From Agromyces sp. ISL-38 (GTDB lineage: Bacteria > Actinomycetota > Actinomycetes > Actinomycetales > Microbacteriaceae), in NCBI RefSeq assembly GCF_018613935.1, contig NZ_JAGGPF010000001.1, positions 434,001 to 498,000 of the forward strand: DNA of 64,000 nucleotides, in the 5' to 3' direction. Under the pieces are notes generated by a model. That model was not told the DNA's origin. It did no database searches and worked only from the letters and a program-made list of their open reading frames with translations. Position 1 is the stretch's first letter. Each line of letters starts with the position of its first letter. Below are positions 55,027 to 63,258 of the stretch, piece after piece. A program made the position numbers and the translations under genes.

Positions 55027-55928
55027 GGGACGGCGACCAGCCCGCGCTCGACCTGCAACAGTTCTTCGAGCGCGTCGAGCACGCCCTGCTCGGGGCGGCC
55101 GAGCGGCGCGCGGGGCGAGCCCACGGCGAGCCCGCGCAGCTCCACGCCGGCCTTGACCAGCGAGATTGCGTAGTCCGGCCGCACCGAGCGCAGCTGTGCG
55201 AGCGGCAGGAAGAACGCGTCGAGCAGGCGCTGCTGCTCGGCGACGTCGTGCTCGGTGAAGGCGCGGTGGAAGGCCAGTGCGACGTCGGGGGCGAAGGCGA
55301 ACACGGCCGAAGAGTAGCGTTCGACGCCCACCGCCCGGTACGCGGGCATCGTCACCTCGGCCGTCGGCAGGCCGTTGACGAAGAGGAAGTCCTCGCGGAC
55401 GGCGCGGATCGCGCGCACCTGGCCCTGCACGAGCTCGATCTTCCCCGAGCCGTCCTTCAGGCCGATGACCTGCGGCAGCTGCGCGATGCGGGTCGCCGCG
55501 TCAACCGAGAGGATCATGCCGGCGCGCTGGTAGACGATGATCGGCAGCGGGCTGGCCGCTGCGACGCGCTCGACGTACCCGACGTAGCCGGTGTCGCCGC
55601 TCGCTGCGCCGCTCGGCGGGAAGAGCAAAGCCCCGTCCGCGCCGAGCTCGGCGGCGCGGCGGATGCGCTCGCACGCCGGTCCGACGCCCACGCCCGCACC
55701 GGTGAAGACGGGCAGCCGGCCCGCCGACTCGGCGACGGCGACCGCGAGCAGCTCGTCGATCTCCGTGCCGTCGAGCGCGGCGAACTCGCCCGTGCCGCAC
55801 GCGGCGAAGACCGCGCCCGCGCCGCGCTCCACGCCGCCCCGCACGTGCTCACCGAAGACCTCGAGGTCGACGGCGCCGTCGGCGCGGAACGGGGTGACGG
55901 GGAAGAAGAGGAGTCCTTCGAGGTTCAT
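55023..55928 (-). CDS. 5-dehydro-4-deoxyglucarate dehydratase
   Basis: 301-residue DapA-superfamily enzyme, the length of KdgD. The N-terminal LLFFPVTPFRADG and FAACGTGEFAAL (near 41) are marks of this branch, distinct from dihydrodipicolinate synthase. Schiff-base Lys158 is in VIGLKDGSGK and Tyr133 in IIVYQRAG. It converts 5-dehydro-4-deoxyglucarate to 2-oxoglutarate semialdehyde with loss of CO2 and water. ATG 55928. It lies 44 bp behind the permease gene and is coupled to the glucarate-dehydratase-like gene. Confidence 0.9.
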   Translation of the reverse strand: MNLEGLLFFPVTPFRADGAVDLEVFGEHVRGGVERGAGAVFAACGTGEFAALDGTEIDELLAVAVAESAGRLPVFTGAGVGVGPACERIRRAAELGADGALLFPPSGAASGDTGYVGYVERVAAASPLPIIVYQRAGMILSVDAATRIAQLPQVIGLKDGSGKIELVQGQVRAIRAVREDFLFVNGLPTAEVTMPAYRAVGVERYSSAVFAFAPDVALAFHRAFTEHDVAEQQRLLDAFFLPLAQLRSVRPDYAISLVKAGVELRGLAVGSPRAPLGRPEQGVLDALEELLQVERGLVAVP

Positions 55929-55972
55929 CGAACGTCTTTCTGGGTGGTGGTCGGTGGTTCGGGCTGCGCGCG

Positions 55973-56854
55973 TCACTTGAGCGCTCCGCTCGTGATCCCG
56001 CGGACCATCGAGCGCTGCAGCAGGATGTAGATGACGAGCGAGGGCAGCAGCGCGAGGAAGGATCCCGCGAGCACGGTACCGATGGAGGCCTCCGCCTGCC
56101 CCGCGAGGCCCTGCAGGGCAACCGTGAGCGTGTAGTCCGAAGTGTCCTTCGCGGCGATGAGCGGGAGCAGGTACTGATCCCAGATCATGTTGAAGCCGAA
56201 GATCGTGACGACGCCCAGCGCCGGCGTGCTGAGCGGCAGGACGATCGCCCAGAGCATCCGCAGCGGACCGACCCCGTCGAGCTTCGCCGCCTCGACGAGC
56301 TCCTTGGGGATCTCGGCCATGAACTCCGACAGCAGCAGCACCGAGAAGCCCCACACCGCGACCGGCAGGATCACGCCCCACATCGAGCCGATGAGGCTGC
56401 CGCCGAAGATCGGCACGTCGCGCAGCACGAGGCCGAGCGGCACCGCGATGAGCTCCTCGGGCACCATGATCGTCGCGAGCATGAGCGCCATCACGAAGCG
56501 CTTGCCGGGGATGTGCAGCAGCGAGATCGCGTAGGCGATGAGCACCGAGGTGGTGATCTGCAGCGCGAGGCCGCCGCCGACGATGACGAGCGATCGCCCG
56601 AGGTATTCGTAGATGCCGTACTCGGCGGCGGTGATGAAGTGCTCGATGGTCGGGTCACTCGGCCACAACGAGATCGACCGAGCAGTCACCCGCGCGTCCA
56701 GCGCGCCCGAGAGGGTCGTCAGGAAGGGGCCGAGGAAGAGCGCGAGGACCGCCGCGATGAGCAGCGCCCGCACCAGGATGTTCGGGCCGAAGCGGGCGCT
56801 CCAGCCCATCGCGGTCGCGGTCTGCGCCTCGACGTCGCTGCGTCGCCTAGGCAT
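55973..56854 (-). CDS. Carbohydrate ABC transporter permease (CUT1, MalG type)
   Basis: 293 residues, six helices. A large extracytoplasmic loop follows helix 1, and the EAA motif EIPKELVEAAKLDGVGPLRMLWAIVLPLSTPAL is near 190. The C-terminus QRSMVRGITSGALK is the CUT1 MalG-type ending. ATG 56854 with AGGAGG upstream; overlaps the preceding permease by 8 bp. It forms the sugar channel with that permease. No ATPase is encoded in the locus, so a shared MsiK-type ATPase is probably used. Confidence 0.92.
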   Translation of the reverse strand: MPRRRSDVEAQTATAMGWSARFGPNILVRALLIAAVLALFLGPFLTTLSGALDARVTARSISLWPSDPTIEHFITAAEYGIYEYLGRSLVIVGGGLALQITTSVLIAYAISLLHIPGKRFVMALMLATIMVPEELIAVPLGLVLRDVPIFGGSLIGSMWGVILPVAVWGFSVLLLSEFMAEIPKELVEAAKLDGVGPLRMLWAIVLPLSTPALGVVTIFGFNMIWDQYLLPLIAAKDTSDYTLTVALQGLAGQAEASIGTVLAGSFLALLPSLVIYILLQRSMVRGITSGALK

Positions 56855-57785
56855 CGCTCCTCCTTCTGGTGATGTACTGCGTGACTGCGGCGAGCGCGCC
56901 AATGACGACGAGCAGGATGATCGCCGCGGCCGAGGACTGGCCGACGTTGTTGCCGATCGTGCCGACGTTGTACATGCGCGTCATCCAGACATCCGTGGAC
57001 CCGGCGGGCCCGCCGCCGGTGAGGACGTAGACCTCAGTGAACACGCGCAGCGCGCGGATCGCGGCGAGCGTGAGCACGATCGCGAAGGACGCGCGCAACG
57101 AGGGGATCACGATGTAGCGCAGCCGCTGCCAGCGGTTGGCGCCGTCAAGCGCCGAGGCCTCGTACATCTCGCGCTCGATGCTCGTCAGTCCGGCGATGAA
57201 GATCACCATGTTGTACGGCGCGCCCGACCAGATGCCGATGAAGATGATGGTCCAGATCGCCGTGCCCGGGCTGTTGAGGAACTCGAGCGGCGGGATCCCG
57301 ACGAAACCGAGCAGCGAGTTCACGAAGCCGAGCTCGCTCGGGTAGAGCAGGGAGCGCCACGCCTCGGCGACGACGGCGACTGCCGCGACGACGGGCAGGA
57401 AGACGGTCGTGCGCACGAACCAGAGGCTGCGCGCCTGGCCCTCGAGCAGCAGCGCGAGCCCGAGCCCGACGACCACCCCGCCGAGGGTCTGGAAGAACGC
57501 GATCTGCACGGTGTGCAGTGCCGCGAGCTGGAATTTCTCGTCGGTGAGGACCTCGGTGTAGTTCTCGAGCCCGATGAATTCGTTGCCGAGGAACGGCTGC
57601 ACCTTCTGGAAGCTATAGATGAAGCTGTTGAACAACGGGATGAACTTGAACAGCAGCGCGAGGACGATGGCGGGGAGCGCGAACGCCCACGCGATCGAAC
57701 CGAGCTTCAAGCGCATGACGAGCTGGCCCTTCCGGGCGACCCCGAGGCTACGCCTCGAGATCGCCCGCTCGGCGAGAGACGTCAT
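56847..57785 (-). CDS. Carbohydrate ABC transporter permease (CUT1, MalF type)
   Basis: 312 residues, six helices. FIPLFNSFIYSFQKVQPFLGNEFIGLENYTEVL near 48-80 and the EAA motif SIEREMYEASALDGANRWQRLRYIVIPSLRASF near 205 are typical of MalF-like sugar permeases. ATG 57785 overlaps the binding-protein stop by 4 bp. Substrate unknown, but operon partners point to a uronic-acid-containing sugar. Confidence 0.92.
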   Translation of the reverse strand: MTSLAERAISRRSLGVARKGQLVMRLKLGSIAWAFALPAIVLALLFKFIPLFNSFIYSFQKVQPFLGNEFIGLENYTEVLTDEKFQLAALHTVQIAFFQTLGGVVVGLGLALLLEGQARSLWFVRTTVFLPVVAAVAVVAEAWRSLLYPSELGFVNSLLGFVGIPPLEFLNSPGTAIWTIIFIGIWSGAPYNMVIFIAGLTSIEREMYEASALDGANRWQRLRYIVIPSLRASFAIVLTLAAIRALRVFTEVYVLTGGGPAGSTDVWMTRMYNVGTIGNNVGQSSAAAIILLVVIGALAAVTQYITRRRSDA

Positions 57786-59113
57786 CCGAGCACACCCTGC
57801 TCGTCGAGGATCTCGGTCACCGCGTCATCGAGCGAGGCGAGCTGAGCGGCGACGTCGCTCGAGCAGTCTGCGTAGGTCGCGTTGAGCGTTTCGCCCGCCG
57901 CCGAGCGGATCGGCGCGAAGTCGATCGCCGACGGGAAGGCGTGGCCGGACTCCTCGTAGATCTCCTGGATGTTCGCCCAGCGCTCGTCGTCCCGGACCTC
58001 GCCGGCGTCGAGCGTGCTGTTGACCGAGAGCCGCACCGAGGGCACGTCGCCCGCGGTCATGCCGATCTTCTGCCCCTCGGCACTGACGAGGAACTCGGCA
58101 AGCGCGAGCTGCGCCACGGGGACCTCGGAGCCCGCCATGAGGTAGACGTTCTCGCCCTCGGCGAGCGCCTGCGTGCCCTCGGGGCCGGATGCGGGCGCGA
58201 CGACGGTCCAGTTCTCCGCGCCGACGTTCGTGTCGAGCCCCTTCATCTGCCACGGGCCCATGCTGTAGATCCCGGCGCCGCCGCTGTAGAAGAGGTCGGC
58301 TGCCTTCCCGGTGGTCGCGGTGATCGCGTCGGCCTGGACGACCCTGGGCTCGGTGCAGACGAGCTGCTTGGCGGCCTCGACGCCCTCGACCGTGGCGTCG
58401 TCGAGGATCGCGGAGGTGTAGGTGCCGTCGCCGTTGTCGGTGACCAGGTCGCCGCCGTACGACCAGATGAAGGGCGCCGTCCACCAGGCGGCGTAGCCGG
58501 ACTCCGAGGAGAGCGCGACCGACCAGCCGTCGGAGTTGTCCTGGCCGTCGCCGTCCGGGTCCTCGGCGGAGAACGCCGAGGCGACCTCGGTGAATTCCTC
58601 GAGGGTCGTCGGTTCCTCGAGGCCGAGGCTCTCGAGCCAGTCGGTGCGGATGCCCGCTCCGATGACGTGACGGGAGTACGGGACACCGTAGGTCTCGCCG
58701 TCGATGCCGACGACCGACTCCCACAGCTCCTCGCCCACGAGTCCGTCGGGGTCGACGGTCGAGGAGTCGACCTTCACCAGCAGGCCTTGCGTCTGGTAGG
58801 AGCCGAGCGACGAGGCGTCGTTGATGACGAGGTCCGGGAGGTCCCCGGCCGCCGCGGCCGTCTGGAGCCTCGTGGCGAGGTCGGGGTCAGGCACGTAGTC
58901 GACCTTGATACCGGTCGCCTCCGTGAAGGCCTCGAAGATCGCCTCGTAGTTGACGGCGGCCGTCTCATCGCTGCGGGTCCAGACCTCGATGGTCTGCTCG
59001 GCAAGGTCGGGGCTGGTCGTCGCGGGCTCGCTCGAGCAGGCCACGAGGGGCACGGTGAGTCCGGCGATCGCCAGGCCGGCCGCGCCGATACGGAGGATGG
59101 AAGACTTGGGCAT
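57782..59113 (-). CDS. Sugar ABC transporter substrate-binding lipoprotein
   Basis: 443-residue family-1 extracellular binding protein. Lipobox PLVAC (Cys near 26). IEVWTRSDETAAVNYEAIFEAFTEATGIKVDYV opens the mature domain, and GVPYSRHVIGAGIRTDWLESLGL is near 140. DPDGDGQDNSDGW near 187 is a Ca-binding-like loop found in some binding proteins. It delivers the glycan to the two permeases. The promoter region shares the inverted repeat at 59161-59183. It is the first gene of the minus-strand operon. Confidence 0.92.
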   Translation of the reverse strand: MPKSSILRIGAAGLAIAGLTVPLVACSSEPATTSPDLAEQTIEVWTRSDETAAVNYEAIFEAFTEATGIKVDYVPDPDLATRLQTAAAAGDLPDLVINDASSLGSYQTQGLLVKVDSSTVDPDGLVGEELWESVVGIDGETYGVPYSRHVIGAGIRTDWLESLGLEEPTTLEEFTEVASAFSAEDPDGDGQDNSDGWSVALSSESGYAAWWTAPFIWSYGGDLVTDNGDGTYTSAILDDATVEGVEAAKQLVCTEPRVVQADAITATTGKAADLFYSGGAGIYSMGPWQMKGLDTNVGAENWTVVAPASGPEGTQALAEGENVYLMAGSEVPVAQLALAEFLVSAEGQKIGMTAGDVPSVRLSVNSTLDAGEVRDDERWANIQEIYEESGHAFPSAIDFAPIRSAAGETLNATYADCSSDVAAQLASLDDAVTEILDEQGVLG

Positions 59114-59160
59114 CTCTGCGCTCTCAATCGATGAAGGGTTCGAACTTCCGAGACGTTCAT

Positions 59161-59183
59161 GTATATGAATTCACTTCATATAC
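59161..59183. promoter_or_regulatory. Operator of the uronate divergon
   Basis: A 9-bp perfect inverted repeat, GTATATGAA and TTCATATAC, separated by TTCAC, lies midway between the divergent starts 59113 and 59268. Such AT-rich symmetry stands out in this GC-rich DNA. The encoded IclR regulator (60065-60856) is the obvious candidate to bind here and control both operons. A second small palindrome, GTTCGAAC, is at 59138-59145. Binding is inference. Confidence 0.65.
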
Positions 59184-59267
59184 CCGACGTGCTTCAGGAA
59201 TCTACGCTACGATCGGTGCACAATCCACCCCCCGACACGAAGTTGTAACAAGCGAGAGGTGCCGAGG

Positions 59268-60068
59268 ATGCAGAAGGTCGTCATCACCGGAGCGGGCGGC
59301 ATCGCCGGAACCCTACTCCGGCCGGTGCTGCGGGATCGCTATGCACTCGTGCTCGTCGATCGGCAGCCGCTCACCGCCCAGCCGGGCGAGCGCGCCGTGC
59401 AGGGAGACATCCTCGACCGCGAGCTGCTACTGGACGCCTTCGCGGGCGCGACCGCGATCGTGCACCTCGCGGGCATCTCGACCGAGGGCGGGTTCGAGCC
59501 GATGATCGACGTGAACATCCGCGGCACCCACACCGTGCTCGAGGCCGCGCGGGAATGCGGCGTCCGCCGCGTCCTCGTCGCGAGCTCCGCGCACGCCGTC
59601 GGCGCGGCCGGCATCGACCGCGCGCACCTCCTCGCCCCCGACGACGTCGCCCCCGGCTCCTTCTACGGCGCATCCAAGGTCGCCGTCGAGGCGATCTCCC
59701 GCGTGCACGCCTCGAAGTTCGGGATGCGCATCGTGCTCGCCCGCATCGGGACGGTCCTCGCCGAGCCGCGCACGAAGCGGCAGCTCGCCACCTGGCTCTC
59801 CCCCGACGACCTCGGCAGGCTCGTCGACGCAACCGTCGGCCTGCAGCAGGGAGGCGCCTTCCCCGTCTGGGCGGTCTCCGCGAACGCCAGGCGATGGGTG
59901 GATCTCTCGGCAGGACGCGTGATCGGCTACGTGCCGCGCGACGACTCGGAGCACTTCGCGCCGCCGATCCTCGCCAACCCCGACGACGACTCTCTCGCCT
60001 GGTCCACGCTCGGCGGACCCTGGAGCGGTCCTGATCCCGACTTCCGGTGGCAGGAGGCGAACCCGTGA
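59268..60068 (+). CDS. udh: Uronate dehydrogenase-like NAD-dependent SDR
   Basis: 266 residues, the length of bacterial uronate dehydrogenase. NAD motif ITGAGGIAG near 6-14, VQGDILD (Asp binding adenine), HLAGISTEGGF near 66, catalytic Ser in VASSAHAVG near 107 and Tyr133-x3-Lys137 in FYGASKVAVE. It oxidises D-glucuronate or D-galacturonate to the aldarolactone. ATG 59268 was chosen; a GTG nine bases upstream is possible. First gene of the plus-strand operon, coupled to the IclR gene by a 4-bp overlap. A related sugar epimerase is the alternative, but the neighbours favour uronate. Confidence 0.82.
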   Translation: MQKVVITGAGGIAGTLLRPVLRDRYALVLVDRQPLTAQPGERAVQGDILDRELLLDAFAGATAIVHLAGISTEGGFEPMIDVNIRGTHTVLEAARECGVRRVLVASSAHAVGAAGIDRAHLLAPDDVAPGSFYGASKVAVEAISRVHASKFGMRIVLARIGTVLAEPRTKRQLATWLSPDDLGRLVDATVGLQQGGAFPVWAVSANARRWVDLSAGRVIGYVPRDDSEHFAPPILANPDDDSLAWSTLGGPWSGPDPDFRWQEANP

Positions 60069-60856
60069 GTGCCGCACGGGCCGCGGATGGCGGCGAATCG
60101 GCAAGCGTCAAAAGCGCGAAGCGCGTTCTCGAACTCCTCGAGCTGTTCGGCGAGGCCGCCGAACCGCTCACCGCGACCGAGATCGCGGCGCGCACCGGTT
60201 TCCCGCGATCCAGCCTCCACGGGCTGCTGCAGACGCTGCTCGGGCAGCGCTGGATCGAGGAGGTCGATCCGGGCCGCTTCACCATCTCGACGCTCGCGCT
60301 GAGCGTCGGGGTCTCCTACATCGACCGCGACCCCGCAGCGCCCCACGCGACCGCGGCGCTCGAACGGCTCCGCACGGAGCTCGGCTGCACGACCAACCTC
60401 GCCCGCCGCATCGGCGACGAGGTCATCTACCTCGCCACCCGCGAAGCGGCCGACCGGCGCAGTCTGCCGTCGCGCACCGGCAGACGAGTGCCCGCCTTCG
60501 CCACCGCGCTCGGCCGGGCACTGCTGGCCGAGCTCACCGACGAAGAGGTGCGCGAGGAGCTCGAACGGCATCCGCGCCTCCAGGTCACCTCGTCGACGAC
60601 CACCGACCTCGACGAGCTGCTCGAGGAGATCCGGGCGGCGCGTACGAACGGCCACGCGATCGAGCGCTCGCAGACGCTCGACGACGTCGTCTGCGTCGCC
60701 GTCGTGGTGCCGTACCGACTGCCCGCGACCGATGCCATCAGCTGCTCGATGTCGCTCGCGCAGGCGACGCCGGAGCGGCTCGAGGAGGTCATCGGCGTCC
60801 TCGAGCGCGAGGTGGCGGGCCTCGCCTCGCAGCTGCGCTGGCTCGGCATCCGCTGA
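60065..60856 (+). CDS. IclR-family transcription regulator
   Basis: 263 residues. Winged helix-turn-helix (SAKRVLELLELFGEAAEPLTATEIAARTGFPRSSLHGLLQTL, about 16-60), then the IclR effector domain (RRIGDEVIYLATREA; RVPAFATALGRALLAEL; AVVVPYRLPATDAISCSMSLA). GTG 60065 follows AGGAGG and overlaps the udh stop. It lies inside the operon it probably controls; the likely site is the inverted repeat at 59161. The effector is probably a uronate or pathway intermediate. Confidence 0.92.
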   Translation: MSAARAADGGESASVKSAKRVLELLELFGEAAEPLTATEIAARTGFPRSSLHGLLQTLLGQRWIEEVDPGRFTISTLALSVGVSYIDRDPAAPHATAALERLRTELGCTTNLARRIGDEVIYLATREAADRRSLPSRTGRRVPAFATALGRALLAELTDEEVREELERHPRLQVTSSTTTDLDELLEEIRAARTNGHAIERSQTLDDVVCVAVVVPYRLPATDAISCSMSLAQATPERLEEVIGVLEREVAGLASQLRWLGIR

Positions 60857-60906
60857 AACCCACGACCACGTCAGCGCCACCGAGCGCGACACGAACAGGA
60901 GGACCG

Positions 60907-62418
60907 ATGAGCCAGCCCGAGGTACGCGCCTGGGATGCCCGAACTGGACGATGGGGCGACACGCTCGCCCACGAGACGAGCGCCGGGGAGCTCGCCGAGG
61001 TGGTCGCCGTGGCGCAAGCCGCATGGGCGGAGCTGAGGGGACTCGACCGATCGGCCCGTGCGGCACTGCTCGACGCGATGGCGGCGGCGCTCGAGGCGGA
61101 CGGCGAGCGCATTCGCGCCCTCGCCGAGCAGGAGTCGGCGCTCGGCACGGCCCGGATCGCGAGCGAACTCGGCCGCACCACCGGCCAGCTCCGCTTCCTC
61201 GCAGGGGTCGTGCGCGAGGGCGCCTACCTCGACGCGGCGATCGACCGCGCGAATCCCGACGCCGTGCCGCCCGTCGCCGACCTCCGCCGTATGCACCTGC
61301 CGCTCGGCGTCGTCGGTGTCTTCGCCGCGAGCAACTTCCCGCTCGCCTTCAGCGTCGCGGGCGGTGACACCGCAAGTGCGCTCGCTGCGGGCTGTGCGGT
61401 CGTCGTGAAGGCGCATCCCTCTCATCCCGCGACCTCGATCGCCGTGCACGAGGCGCTCGTCCGCGCCGCCCGCGAGACCGGCCTCACCAACCCGCCCGTC
61501 GGCATGGTCTTCGGTGTCGACGCCGGGCTCGACCTCGTCCGCCACCCGACGATCGCCGCGGTCGGCTTCACCGGCTCGCTCGGCGGCGGTCAGGCGCTCA
61601 TGCGCGCGATCCAGGAGCGGGAGTCGCCGATCCCCTTCTACGGCGAGCTCGGCTCGAGCAACCCCATCGTGATCACCGGCTCAGCCGCGGCCGAGCGCGC
61701 CGAGGCGATCGGCGACGGACTCGCGCGCGCACTCACCGGAGGCGCCGGGCAGTTCTGTACGAAGCCGGGCATCGCCTTCGTCCCGCGCGGCGAGGCTGGC
61801 GACCGCCTGCTCGCCGCGGCCGTCTCGGCGATGGATGCCGTCGGGGCGCAGACCCCGCTCAACACCATGATCGGCGAGCGCTACCTTGCCGCGGCGAATG
61901 AGGCGGGGGCGCGGACGGCCGTGCGTACGCTCACCGCGACGCCCGCACCCGTGCAGGAGCGGCCGAGTGTCGCGCCGACTCTCCTTGAGGTGGATGCCGC
62001 CGACGCGGGCGCCTGGGTCTTCGAGGAGGTCTTCGGCCCGCTCGGCGTCGCTGTCCGCTACGACGGATCGGAGCTCGATTCGCTGCTGCAGCAGATGCCC
62101 GGCTCGCTCACCGCGAGCGTGCACCTCGGCGAGGGTGAGCCGGTGCCCGACGGACTCGGCGAGCTGCTGGCGCTGCGCGCCGGCCGCGTCATCGTCGACG
62201 GCTTTCCGACCGGCGTCGCCGTCAACTGGTCGCAGCAACACGGCGGCCCGTTCCCCGCGGCCACGACGTCGCAGACGAGTGTCGGTGCGGCCGCGATCGG
62301 CCGCTTCGTGCGGGCCGTGAGTTGGCAGAACGCGCCAGAGCAGCTGCTGCCCGTCGAGCTCCGCGACGGCGCCGCCGGGGTACCACGCCGCGTCGACGGC
62401 GTGCTGGTCCTGCCGTGA
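60907..62418 (+). CDS. 2-oxoglutarate-semialdehyde dehydrogenase (aldehyde dehydrogenase)
   Basis: 503 residues of the KGSADH branch of aldehyde dehydrogenases. FAASNFPLAFSVAGGDTASALAAGCAVVVKAHPSHP near 137-170, VGFTGSLGGGQALM near 218, Glu247 in FYGELGSSNPIVI and Cys284 in GQFCTKPG. It oxidises 2-oxoglutarate semialdehyde to 2-oxoglutarate, the last step of oxidative uronate breakdown. ATG 60907 has AGGAGG eight bases upstream. It lies 50 bp behind the IclR gene, and the ThuA-like remnant follows after 10 bp. Confidence 0.9.
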   Translation: MSQPEVRAWDARTGRWGDTLAHETSAGELAEVVAVAQAAWAELRGLDRSARAALLDAMAAALEADGERIRALAEQESALGTARIASELGRTTGQLRFLAGVVREGAYLDAAIDRANPDAVPPVADLRRMHLPLGVVGVFAASNFPLAFSVAGGDTASALAAGCAVVVKAHPSHPATSIAVHEALVRAARETGLTNPPVGMVFGVDAGLDLVRHPTIAAVGFTGSLGGGQALMRAIQERESPIPFYGELGSSNPIVITGSAAAERAEAIGDGLARALTGGAGQFCTKPGIAFVPRGEAGDRLLAAAVSAMDAVGAQTPLNTMIGERYLAAANEAGARTAVRTLTATPAPVQERPSVAPTLLEVDAADAGAWVFEEVFGPLGVAVRYDGSELDSLLQQMPGSLTASVHLGEGEPVPDGLGELLALRAGRVIVDGFPTGVAVNWSQQHGGPFPAATTSQTSVGAAAIGRFVRAVSWQNAPEQLLPVELRDGAAGVPRRVDGVLVLP

Positions 62419-62428
62419 CGCTCCGCGC

Positions 62429-62800
62429 ATGAGCGTCGCGCTCGTGCTCCCGGGGGTTGGCCGCTACGCCGACCCCTGGCATCCCTTCGACGAGACGACC
62501 GACCGCCTCGCGGCGCTGCTGAGGGATGCAGGCTTCACGACGCGTGTCGCCGGCAACGTGGATGCCGCGCACGGCTCGCTCGCAGGCGTCGAGCTGCTCG
62601 TCGTCACGCGGGCGACCCGTGGCGCGGTCCGGACCCCGACGCTGGCCCGATCCCGCTGCGGTCGCGGCCCTCGACCGCGCCCTCATAGGCATCGGCGTGC
62701 TCGCGATGCACACGAGCGTCGCGAGCCTCCGCGACTATCCCGCCTGGGCCGCGGCGATCGGCGGCTGGCTGCCGGGCGTCTCGTTCCACCCGCCGGGCGG
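62429..62800 (+). pseudogene. ThuA-like gene remnant (frameshifted and 3'-truncated)
   Basis: The frame starting at ATG 62429 reads like the beginning of a ThuA-domain protein (MSVALVLPGVGRYADPWHPF...LRDAGFTTRV...GVELLVV, to about 62610). The family-like sequence then continues in another frame (WPDPAAVAALDRALI, GVLAMHTSVASLRDYPAW, GVSFHPP) up to about 62795, where it stops abruptly at the junction with the inverted enolase remnant. So there is at least one frameshift near 62605-62645 and a missing C-terminal half. ThuA-like proteins occur in sugar operons; this copy is not functional as read. Confidence 0.68.
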
Positions 62801-63258
62801 CCTGCAGGCTGGGCGAACAGGTAGCCGGCCAGCGGGACGGACGCGCGGACCCGTCCGCCGAGCAGGGCGTGCACGGGCAGTCTGTCTCGCCGTGCTCGCG
62901 CGTCCCACAGGGCGACCTCGAAGGCGGAGACGAGGCGGGCCGCCGTCTCGGCCACGCCGCGAGCGTCGAAGTGCGCCCGGCCCGTCACCGACGACCGTGC
63001 GACGTCTTCAGCGATCCGGCGTAGCCCGTTGATGTCGTGCACGGGTGTCCCGTGGAGTCGGCGGGCCGTATCATCGAGCAGGGCGAGATGCGATGCCTGT
63101 CCGTAGCTCTCATCGAGACCCGTGATCCCCTCGTCCGTGCGTACGACGATGACGGATCGCAGCGCCCAAGGTTCGTGGACGCCGACAGCGTTCAGGAGCG
63201 GCGGATCCGGGAAGGCGAGGGGGACCGCGCGGGCTCCGACGATAATCGGCACGCTCAT
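62801..63258 (-). pseudogene. Truncated glucarate-dehydratase-like gene (N-terminal part only)
   Basis: The frame from ATG 63258 matches the intact paralogue at 53773-55026 through its capping domain (AFPDPPLLNAVGVHEPWALRSV; LPVHALLGGRVR; LAGYLF) and stops matching about 150 residues in, near base 62810. The barrel with all catalytic residues is absent, and the frame then runs into unrelated sequence. Its start overlaps the GH35 stop by 4 bp, so it was once the next gene of that operon. It cannot be an active dehydratase. Confidence 0.75.

Noticed and set aside
59130-59150. GGTTCGAAC resembling a tRNA T-arm
   Set aside because: No acceptor, D or anticodon stems can be formed around it; it is a small palindrome in a promoter region.
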